Shown here: one piece after another, positions 46,442 through 55,399 of the stretch
How positions within the stretch are numbered: position 1 is the first letter of the stretch
How the letters are laid out: the number at the start of each line of letters is the position of its first letter
NCBI RefSeq assembly: GCF_014207255.1
Contig: NZ_JACHCZ010000001.1
Coordinates: 1,166,592-1,230,591, forward strand
Reading direction: 5' to 3'
Source of the DNA: Pseudomonas sp. JAI120
Lineage (GTDB): Bacteria; Pseudomonadota; Gammaproteobacteria; Pseudomonadales; Pseudomonadaceae
Length of the DNA stretch: 64,000 nt
Position numbers and translations under genes: made by a program
The notes under the pieces: model-generated
Told to the model about the DNA's origin: nothing
Databases searched by the model: none
Seen by the model: the letters and a program-made list of their open reading frames with translations, nothing else

Positions 46442-47551
46442 ATGCCCCCTGCCGCGCCGATTCTGCTGACCCCTGGCCCCTTGACCACATCGAACCGCAC
46501 CCGTCAGGCCATGATGGTGGACTGGGGTTCATGGGATGACCGCTTCAACCAACTCACCGCCAGCGTTTGCGAGCAATTGCTGGCGATCCTCCACGGCGAA
46601 GGCAGCCACCAGTGCGTGCCGTTGCAAGGCAGCGGCACCTTCGCGGTCGAGGCCGCCATCGGCACCCTGGTACCGCGCGACGGCAAGGTGCTGGTGCTGA
46701 TCAACGGCGCGTACGGCAAGCGCCTGGCCAAGATCTGCGCAGTGCTCGGCCGTGATTTCAGCACCTTTGAAACCGCGGAGGACGAGCCCACTACCGCCGC
46801 CGATGTGGACCGCCTGCTGGCGGCAGACAGCGCCATCACCCACGTTGCGTTGATCCACTGCGAAACCAGCACCGGCATCCTCAACCCGCTGCCGCAGATC
46901 GCCCAGGTCGTCAAACACCACGGCAAGCGCCTGATCATCGACGCCATGAGCTCATTCGGCGCGCTGCCGATCGATGCCCGCGAGGTGCCGTTCGACGCGC
47001 TGATCGCCGCCTCGGGCAAGTGCCTGGAAGGTGTGCCGGGCATGGGTTTCGTCTTCGCCAACAAACAGGCGCTGGCCGCCGCCCAGGGCAACTGCCATTC
47101 CCTGGCGATGGACCTGTTCGACCAGCACAACTACATGACCAAGACCGGCCAATGGCGCTTTACCCCACCAACCCATGTGGTCGCCGCCCTGCACGAAGCG
47201 CTGCTGCAATACCAGGAAGAAGGCGGCCTGCCCGTGCGCCACCGACGCTATGCCGACAACTGCCAGGCATTACTCGACGGCATGGCCGCACTGGGCCTGC
47301 GCAGCTTCCTGCCGGCGGCGATCCAGGCACCGATCATCGTGACCTTTCATGCACCAGAAGACCCGCGCTACCAGTTCAAGGATTTCTACGAACGGGTCAA
47401 GGCCAAGGGTTTCATTCTGTACCCCGGCAAATTGACCCAGGTGGAGACGTTCCGCGTGGGCTGTATCGGCCATGTCGACGCAGCCGGCATGCGTGCTGCG
47501 GTCAAGGCGATCGGCGAGGTGCTGGAAGAAATGGAAGTGTTGGACATCTGA
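46442..47551 (+). CDS. phnW: 2-Aminoethylphosphonate:pyruvate aminotransferase
   Basis: A 369-residue PLP enzyme (class V aminotransferase fold) that converts 2-aminoethylphosphonate and pyruvate to phosphonoacetaldehyde and alanine. Conserved parts are [11 protein letters not shown] at the N-terminus, [16 protein letters not shown], the cofactor aspartate in [12 protein letters not shown] and the PLP lysine in [12 protein letters not shown]. The ATG at 46442 is preceded by GAGGACTTGAG. It is followed after 27 bases by phnX, the next enzyme of the pathway. Confidence 0.95.
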   Translation: MPPAAPILLTPGPLTTSNRTRQAMMVDWGSWDDRFNQLTASVCEQLLAILHGEGSHQCVPLQGSGTFAVEAAIGTLVPRDGKVLVLINGAYGKRLAKICAVLGRDFSTFETAEDEPTTAADVDRLLAADSAITHVALIHCETSTGILNPLPQIAQVVKHHGKRLIIDAMSSFGALPIDAREVPFDALIAASGKCLEGVPGMGFVFANKQALAAAQGNCHSLAMDLFDQHNYMTKTGQWRFTPPTHVVAALHEALLQYQEEGGLPVRHRRYADNCQALLDGMAALGLRSFLPAAIQAPIIVTFHAPEDPRYQFKDFYERVKAKGFILYPGKLTQVETFRVGCIGHVDAAGMRAAVKAIGEVLEEMEVLDI

Positions 47552-47578
47552 TTGCCCCTTACCCACAGGATCTGAACC

Positions 47579-48406
47579 ATGAACTATCAAAACCCCAACA
47601 CCCTCCAGGCCGTCATCCTCGATTGGGCCGGCACCGTGGTCGACTTCGGCTCCTTCGCCCCCACGCAGATTTTTGTCGAGGCCTTCGCCGAGTTCGATGT
47701 GCAGGTTTCCATCGAAGAAGCCCGTGGCCCGATGGGCATGGGCAAATGGGACCATATCCGCACCCTGTGCGACCAGCCGCAAGTCGCCGAGCGCTACCGC
47801 CAGGCGTTCGGTCGCACGCCTACCGATGACGACGTGACGGCCATTTACCAGCGCTTCATGCCGTTGCAGATCGAGAAGATCGCCGAACACTCGGCGCTGA
47901 TCCCTGGCGCCCTCGACACCATCGCCCGGTTGCGCGTGCAAGGCATCAAGATCGGCTCTTGCTCAGGCTACCCCAAGCAAGTCATGGACAAGGTCGTCGC
48001 GTTGGCCACCACCAACGGCTACGTCGCCGACCACGTGGTCGCCACCGACGAAGTGCCCAACGGCCGCCCATGGCCAGCCCAGGCACTCGCCAACGTGATC
48101 GCGCTGGGCATCGACGATGTGGCGGCGTGCGTCAAGGTCGACGACACCGTGCCGGGCATCCTCGAAGGCCGTCGCGCCGGGATGTGGACCGTGGCGCTGA
48201 CCTGCTCCGGCAACGCCCTGGGCCTGACCTACGCGCAGTTCCGCGCCCTGGACAGCGCCACATTGGCCAGCGAACGCACGCGTATCGAAGCGATGTTCGC
48301 AGGCTCCCGCCCGCATTACCTGATCGACACCATTACCGACCTGCCGGCCGTCATCGCCGACATCAACCAGCGCCTGGCCCGTGGTGAAATGCCGCAAAGC
48401 TACTGA
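47579..48406 (+). CDS. phnX: Phosphonoacetaldehyde hydrolase (phosphonatase)
   Basis: A 275-residue HAD-superfamily enzyme that splits phosphonoacetaldehyde into acetaldehyde and phosphate. The nucleophile is Asp15 in [11 protein letters not shown] and the Schiff-base lysine is Lys56 in [11 protein letters not shown], matching the unusual phosphonatase mechanism. The remaining HAD motifs are [11 protein letters not shown] and [11 protein letters not shown]. Together with phnW it releases C2 carbon, nitrogen and phosphate from 2-aminoethylphosphonate. The pathway is normally independent of the Pho regulon. Confidence 0.95.
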   Translation: MNYQNPNTLQAVILDWAGTVVDFGSFAPTQIFVEAFAEFDVQVSIEEARGPMGMGKWDHIRTLCDQPQVAERYRQAFGRTPTDDDVTAIYQRFMPLQIEKIAEHSALIPGALDTIARLRVQGIKIGSCSGYPKQVMDKVVALATTNGYVADHVVATDEVPNGRPWPAQALANVIALGIDDVAACVKVDDTVPGILEGRRAGMWTVALTCSGNALGLTYAQFRALDSATLASERTRIEAMFAGSRPHYLIDTITDLPAVIADINQRLARGEMPQSY

Positions 48407-48519
48407 TAGAGGTCAAGACAACGGCATCGCGTCGGGCAAACCGCACAAAACAGGCTTACAGTAAAAGGACTTCGTCGCCAAAGAACGAAGGTTTGCCCTG
48501 ATGAGTGAGGAACCCAGCG

Positions 48520-49077
48520 ATGCCGTGGAAAAATTCCGATACGCGCTACAGCACCATGTCGATTGCGCTGCACTGGTTGATGGTGGTGCTGCTGGCAGTG
48601 GTGTACGCCTGCATTGAGTTACGCGGCCAGTTCCCCAAAGGCAGCGGCGCACGCACGTTGATCGTCGAGATGCACTTCATGTTCGGCCTCACCGTGTTTG
48701 TGCTGGTGTGGCTGCGCCTGTTTGCGCGCAGCCTGGGGGTTGCCCCCAAGATCGTACCCGCCCCGCCACAATGGCAAAGCCTGCTGGCCACGCTGATGCA
48801 CTTCGCGCTGTACGCCTTGATGATCGGCATGCCGATTGCCGGTTGGCTGATCGTCAGTGCCGAGGGACATTCAGTGATGTTCTATGGGATCGAGCTGCCG
48901 CCGCTGATCGCTGAAAACAAGGCACTGGCCAAAGAGATTGAAGGCTGGCATGTGCTGTTCGGCCAGATCGGTTACTGGCTGATCGGGCTGCATGCGTTGG
49001 CGGGGATCTTTCATCACTATGTGATGCGTGATAACACGGCGCTGCGGATGATGCCGGGTAAGCGCGCTAGGCTGTAA
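48520..49077 (+). CDS. Cytochrome b561-family protein
   Basis: A 185-residue membrane protein with four hydrophobic spans and heme histidines in IALHWLMVVLL, VEMHFMFGLTVF, ATLMHFALYALMIGMPIAGW and GLHALAGIFHHYVMRDN. It is a diheme b-type cytochrome that probably passes electrons between quinones and a periplasmic acceptor. The ATG at 48520 has GAGG nine bases upstream. It is a second, distinct member beside the one near 39.3 kb. Its 3' end overlaps the convergent gene by 11 bases. Confidence 0.9.
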   Translation: MPWKNSDTRYSTMSIALHWLMVVLLAVVYACIELRGQFPKGSGARTLIVEMHFMFGLTVFVLVWLRLFARSLGVAPKIVPAPPQWQSLLATLMHFALYALMIGMPIAGWLIVSAEGHSVMFYGIELPPLIAENKALAKEIEGWHVLFGQIGYWLIGLHALAGIFHHYVMRDNTALRMMPGKRARL

Positions 49078-49957
49078 ACCCTCGGCGGCCCTGCAAGCCA
49101 CCGGTATGCACAAAGATCAGGCGAGTGCCGGGCGCGAAACGCCCGGCTTCGACCTGCTGCTTCAACGCCAGCAACGCTTTGCCGGTATAGAGCGGTTCCA
49201 GCGGTAAACCGCAGGCCTGTTCGGTGGTGTCGATAAACTCAAGCAACAGCGGGTCAACCTTGGCAAAGCCACCCCGACTGGCGTCCAGCAACTCATACCC
49301 GCCCTGCACGAGGGCGCTCACGTTCTGCGCCACACCATGATCATCCGGTACCGCCATGGCGCCGTACACCGGATGCGCGCCCGCCTCCGCCAGCGCCAAC
49401 CCCGCCAACGTCGTACCGGTGCCTGCCGCCAACCACCAGGCGTCGTAATCGGCCCAACCCAGGGTGTTCAATTGCCTGCGTGCCTGCTCGACCAATACCC
49501 CGCACCCCAGCGCCCCGGCCATCCCGCCGCCGCCTTCTGGCACGGGGTAAAGATCGGGATATTGCTCGCGCCACGGCAACCAGAAACCCGGCTCATGGCG
49601 CGCGCGATAGCCGCCATACCCCAACCAATGCAGGTGCATGCCAAAGGCTTTCAGGTCGAGGATGGTGGGTGTGTCCTGGGGATGGCCGCGCAACAGGCCG
49701 ACAGTGGGGAAACCAAAGCGTTTGCCCGCCGCTGCCAGCGCGTGCAGATGATTGGAGTAAGCGCCGCCAAGGCTGATGATGCCGCGGGCACGGGCTTGCT
49801 GCGCCTGGGCCAGATGCTCGGTGAGCTTGAACCACTTGTTGCCGCTGATCAGCGGGTCGATGCGGTCCAGGCGCAGCACGGCCAGCTCGACGCCATTAAG
49901 CCAATCGAGCTGCATGGCTTCAAGGGGGGCGTGGGGAAGCCAGTCAAAGGGACCCAT
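49067..49957 (-). CDS. PLP-dependent D-cysteine desulfhydrase / ACC deaminase-like enzyme
   Basis: A 296-residue tryptophan-synthase-beta-fold enzyme. The PLP lysine should be Lys41 in ISGNKWFKL, and the active-site serine lies in SLGGAYSNHLHA. It is shorter than true ACC deaminase (AcdS, about 338 residues) and the first motif differs (GNKWFKL against GNKTRKL), so D-cysteine desulfhydrase or a related deaminase is more likely than AcdS. It is convergent with a cytochrome gene, overlapping it by 11 bases. Confidence 0.82.
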   Translation of the reverse strand: MGPFDWLPHAPLEAMQLDWLNGVELAVLRLDRIDPLISGNKWFKLTEHLAQAQQARARGIISLGGAYSNHLHALAAAGKRFGFPTVGLLRGHPQDTPTILDLKAFGMHLHWLGYGGYRARHEPGFWLPWREQYPDLYPVPEGGGGMAGALGCGVLVEQARRQLNTLGWADYDAWWLAAGTGTTLAGLALAEAGAHPVYGAMAVPDDHGVAQNVSALVQGGYELLDASRGGFAKVDPLLLEFIDTTEQACGLPLEPLYTGKALLALKQQVEAGRFAPGTRLIFVHTGGLQGRRGFTA

Positions 49958-50014
49958 CGGGCGGCATCTGCATGGAAAAAGAGGCGGTAGTCTAACACCG
50001 CCCCTTGCGTCGCC

Positions 50015-52114
<2,100 letters not shown>

Positions 52115-52265
52115 TTATGTCCCACAGACTAAGAGGCGGTGGACGACGGCTCAATGACTGAAACTGACAAGTTATTGATCCAAATGCACAGCACCCCTTG
52201 GCAAGCCGCCGCATGGGCCCTACCCTAGTCGCGAACCCTGCACCCGGTCTGTTGTCTGTTGCCCC

Positions 52266-53396
52266 ATGCGTAAACTTCTAGCTTTTACCGTCTCCATGGC
52301 CCTGGTTGCCGCCGTCGCCGCGTATCTGGTCTGGACCCAGGAGCGCCCCGTGGCGCATTACCTGTCGGACCTGCGTATCACCCTGGCGGTGAATGAAGGC
52401 TTGCCTGCTGATCGCGGCAACCTGCTGGGCATCCAGCCAGAGCTGTTTCCGGCTGATTACCAGAGCCTGGAACGCCTGCACCTGAAGCTCTCGGCCTATC
52501 TGCAAAAGGCCCGGGACCAGGGGTTGATCAACGAAAAAACCATCGTAGTGCTGCCTGAACATATCGGCACCTGGCTGATGTTGACCGGTGAAAAAAATGA
52601 GGTGTACCAGGCGCTGCACGTGAAGGATGCAATGAACTGGCTGTCGGTCAGCAACCCACTGCTCTTTGCGCGGGCCTGGATCAGCGCCACCGGCGATAAC
52701 CGCACCGATGACGCCTACCTGCGTATGAAAGCCCCCGGCATGGCGCGGGACTATCAGGTGCTGTTCGGCGGCCTGGCCAAGGAGTTTGGCGTCACGCTGG
52801 TGGCCGGTTCCATCGCCTTGCCCAACCCCAGCGTGAGCCAGGGACAACTGCAGGTCGGCCATGGCGCCTTGTACAACGCCAGCGTGGTGTTTGCGGCAGA
52901 TGGTTTGCCCATCGGCGAGCCACAGCGCCAGCTCTATCCGATCTACGATGAACGCGGCTTTATCGAACCCGGTGACGAAAACGTCGTCAGCGTGGTCGAC
53001 ACCCCGGCCGGGCGCCTCGGCGTGTTGGTCGGCAGTGACAGCTGGTACCCGGACACCTATCGCAAGCTCAACGAGCAAGGTGCGCAACTGATTGCAGTGC
53101 CGGCCTTTGTGCTCGGTCGCGATACCTGGGATCGACCATGGCGCGGCTTCAAGAGCGTGTCCACGCCGCCGGAAATCAGCCTCAAGCCTGAAGAACTCAG
53201 CGAAGGTGAAGCCTGGCGCCGCCTTACGCTGATCAGCCAACACCCCGTCAGCCAGGCAACCGCTGGCATGAGCGTATTCCTGCGGGGGCAGTTCTGGGAC
53301 CTGGGCACGGCCGGGCGCAGTTTTCTCAGCAGCAACGGGCAGATCAGCGCCGACGGCGACGTCCGTGGCGCGCGCCTGCTGAATATCTGGCTGTAA
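52266..53396 (+). CDS. Membrane-anchored nitrilase-fold protein with altered catalytic triad
   Basis: A 376-residue protein with an N-terminal membrane segment (about residues 4-23) and a carbon-nitrogen hydrolase-like domain. Glu98 in VVLPEHIGTW fits the catalytic Glu. The position of the catalytic lysine (RK-hL) reads RQLYP, giving Gln222. The catalytic cysteine block, normally hhCYD-x-x-FP, reads VLVGSDSWYP with Gly256 at the cysteine position. If this alignment is right, the protein is not an active amidase. An AraC regulator gene follows after only four bases, so the two are probably co-transcribed. Confidence 0.72.
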   Translation: MRKLLAFTVSMALVAAVAAYLVWTQERPVAHYLSDLRITLAVNEGLPADRGNLLGIQPELFPADYQSLERLHLKLSAYLQKARDQGLINEKTIVVLPEHIGTWLMLTGEKNEVYQALHVKDAMNWLSVSNPLLFARAWISATGDNRTDDAYLRMKAPGMARDYQVLFGGLAKEFGVTLVAGSIALPNPSVSQGQLQVGHGALYNASVVFAADGLPIGEPQRQLYPIYDERGFIEPGDENVVSVVDTPAGRLGVLVGSDSWYPDTYRKLNEQGAQLIAVPAFVLGRDTWDRPWRGFKSVSTPPEISLKPEELSEGEAWRRLTLISQHPVSQATAGMSVFLRGQFWDLGTAGRSFLSSNGQISADGDVRGARLLNIWL

Positions 53397-53400
53397 CCCC

Positions 53401-54435
53401 GTGAAGCCGGTGCGCCTGGGTGATCTGTCGGTGGGCTTCGTGCACACCCTGGCCGACGCAATCCACAGCCACGGCCTCGACCCGCAACCGCTGCTGCTGC
53501 AATACGGCCTCGACCCCGCGCGCCTCGCCGAAGCGGGTGCACGCTTGTCGATTCCCCGTTATATGCGCCTGGGCCATGCGGCCATCCAACTCACCGGCGA
53601 CCCCGGCCTGGGCCTGCGCATGGGCCAGCTCAGCCGCCTGAGCCAGGCCGGACTGGCCGGGGTCACCGCCGCCCAGGCGCCCAACGTGCGCGAGGCGGCG
53701 CGCACGCTGACCCGCTTCGAAGCGCTGTACGGTTCCAACTACCGTGGGCAATCGAGTTTTCACGAGGACGCCGAAGGTGCCTGGCTGCGGTTCTATTCCA
53801 TCAGCCCCTATAACGCCTACAACCGCTTCGTGGTGGACTCGATCATCGCCGGCTGGCTGCAGCAACTGTCGAGCCTGGCCCAGCAACCGGTACAGGCGCA
53901 GCGGATTGAAATCGAATTTGAAGCGCCGGACTACAGCGAACGGTACGCGGTGCTGAGCGATGGCCCGATCCAGTTCGGCGCCGAGGTCAATCAACTGCGC
54001 CTGAGCCAGCAAACCCTCGCGCTGCGTAACCCGCAGCATTGCCCGAGCACCTGGCAGCTGTTGTTAAAGCTCTGTGAACACGAGTTGGAGCAGCTGACCC
54101 GCACCCGCAGCCTGCGGGAGCGCATTACCCGCTTGCTCGGGCCGATGCTCAATGGCGGCCGGGAACCCGACCTGGAAGAAGTGGCGGCACGCTTGAAGCT
54201 GCCGACCTGGACACTGCGCCGCAAACTGGCCGAAGAAGGCACGCAGTTTCGCGCAATTCTCAACGATACCCGTCGCGACTTGGCCATGACCTACATTCGC
54301 GATACGGAACTGGCGTTCGGCGAAATCGCCTACTTGCTCGGTTTTGCCTCGGCCCAGGCGTTTCAACGGGCGTTCAGGCGGTGGAACAACCAGACCCCAG
54401 GGGAATTTCGCCGCAGTCAGCGGCATTCCGCCTGA
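53401..54435 (+). CDS. AraC-family transcriptional regulator
   Basis: A 344-residue regulator with an N-terminal ligand/dimer domain of the OruR/arabinose-binding type (residues 20-205) and two C-terminal helix-turn-helix motifs (LEEVAARLKLPTWTLRRKLAEEG and FGEIAYLLGFASAQAFQRAFRRW). The start is GTG at 53401, four bases after the stop of the nitrilase-like gene; no clear ribosome site is seen, which suggests translational coupling. The target genes are unknown; the preceding gene or fadH are candidates by proximity. Confidence 0.87.
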   Translation: MKPVRLGDLSVGFVHTLADAIHSHGLDPQPLLLQYGLDPARLAEAGARLSIPRYMRLGHAAIQLTGDPGLGLRMGQLSRLSQAGLAGVTAAQAPNVREAARTLTRFEALYGSNYRGQSSFHEDAEGAWLRFYSISPYNAYNRFVVDSIIAGWLQQLSSLAQQPVQAQRIEIEFEAPDYSERYAVLSDGPIQFGAEVNQLRLSQQTLALRNPQHCPSTWQLLLKLCEHELEQLTRTRSLRERITRLLGPMLNGGREPDLEEVAARLKLPTWTLRRKLAEEGTQFRAILNDTRRDLAMTYIRDTELAFGEIAYLLGFASAQAFQRAFRRWNNQTPGEFRRSQRHSA

Positions 54436-54443
54436 AGTCGGTC

Positions 54444-54530
54444 TTACAGCTCGGTGGCGTCATCGGCCGGATCCAGAGGATCCAGTTCAAAGGCCTGGTA
54501 CTCCAGCAGTTCTTCCTGATATTCGTCCAT
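54444..54530 (-). CDS. Small acidic protein of 28 residues
   Basis: A short frame of 28 codons starts at the ATG 54528-54530, six bases after AAGGAGC, one of the strongest ribosome sites in the window. The peptide is strongly acidic, begins MDEYQEELLEYQAFEL and continues with Asp/Pro/Ala-rich residues, ending in Glu-Leu. The start is followed by well-formed codons without rare ones. I do not recognise a function. It is convergent with the AraC gene, 8 bases from its stop. Confidence 0.65.
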   Translation of the reverse strand: MDEYQEELLEYQAFELDPLDPADDATEL

Positions 54531-54736
54531 GGTGGGCTCCTTGTTTTGAATTAAAAGCGGCTGCAGATAAATGACCTGCACAGCCAGCCTAAAGTGCCGT
54601 GATGACGAAAAAATGTCGACGTCATGACGTTCCTGCACTCCAGGATTAAACGTAGCAGCGTGATGCGGATTTAGCACCGGGGTTTTGAGGCGCGATTGCA
54701 ATCAGGCATGCACCGAAATGGACGGGAATGCATTCC

Positions 54737-54768
54737 AATGTGTGAGGGGGCTTTCCCCCTCACACATT
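54737..54768. repeat. REP-variant perfect hairpin
   Basis: AATGTGTGAGGGGG and its exact reverse complement form a 14-bp stem around CTTT. It differs from other REPs in the window by GTGTGAG in place of GTGGGAG on both arms, so the change is compensated. It lies just after the MarR gene and may act as terminator. Confidence 0.75.
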
Positions 54769-54777
54769 GGATCTGCA

Positions 54778-55254
54778 TCAAGTTTCAGACTTGCGTCGAC
54801 CACGGGTTTGAACACCCGCCTCCATCGCCATCCCGGCAGTGCGCTCCAACGCATCGGCAAACGCCTGGCGTTGCTCCGGCTCGATCTGCGAAAGGAACAA
54901 CTCGTCCACCGTACTTTCGTAGATCTTCCACATTTTCTTGCGCAACGCTCGGCCGGCGTCGGTGATCGACGCAAAGGCCGCGCGGCCATCGCCGTCGGAG
55001 CGGGAGCGCACCACCAGGCCGTCCTTTTCCAGGCGGTCTACCAGCCGCGTGAGGTTATAGCGCTCAATGGCCAGCACATCGGCCAATTCGTGCATGCGGC
55101 GGGTGCCTTCGGGGCCGCTTTCCAGGCCCCACAGTGCGTCGTACCAGGCGTAAGGCGGCAAGTCGGCGGCCGCCAGGCGGCGCTCGATTTCACGGATGAC
55201 CGTCCTGTGGGCCCTGACAAAACGGAACCATACATCAGGCTCTTTCGACGACAT
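54778..55254 (-). CDS. MarR-family transcriptional regulator
   Basis: A 158-residue winged-helix regulator with helix-turn-helix around LADVLAIERYNLTRLVDRLEKDGLV and the wing RSRSDGDGRAAFASITDAGRAL. The ATG at 55252-55254 begins the conserved domain; an upstream start would add eight residues. It is divergent from a pyruvate dehydrogenase E1-like gene, and TTGCAA palindromes lie between them, so it probably represses both itself and the E1 gene. Confidence 0.88.
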   Translation of the reverse strand: MSSKEPDVWFRFVRAHRTVIREIERRLAAADLPPYAWYDALWGLESGPEGTRRMHELADVLAIERYNLTRLVDRLEKDGLVVRSRSDGDGRAAFASITDAGRALRKKMWKIYESTVDELFLSQIEPEQRQAFADALERTAGMAMEAGVQTRGRRKSET

Positions 55255-55283
55255 GCAACACCATCCGGTGGATTTCAAGAAGG

Positions 55284-55336
55284 TTGCAATAGTAGCTCAT
55301 CCCGCGCTAAATTCGGTCATGTAGTTGCAATTGCAA
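55284..55336. promoter_or_regulatory. MarR-type operator sites between marR and aceE-like gene
   Basis: TTGCAATTGCAA at 55325-55336 is a perfect 12-bp palindrome, and a partial copy, TTGCAATAGTAGC, lies at 55284-55296. Palindromes of this kind are typical MarR operators. They lie 30-65 bases from either start codon. Confidence 0.6.
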
Positions 55337-55399
55337 TCACTTTGACGACGCTCCCACAAGGAGCCCGCCACTAGAAATCCGCCGACCCTGGAGCCTCAC

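Noticed and set aside
49067..49957. Assignment as true ACC deaminase (acdS)
   Set aside because: The protein is about 40 residues shorter than AcdS and the lysine motif differs, so plant-ethylene-related activity cannot be claimed.
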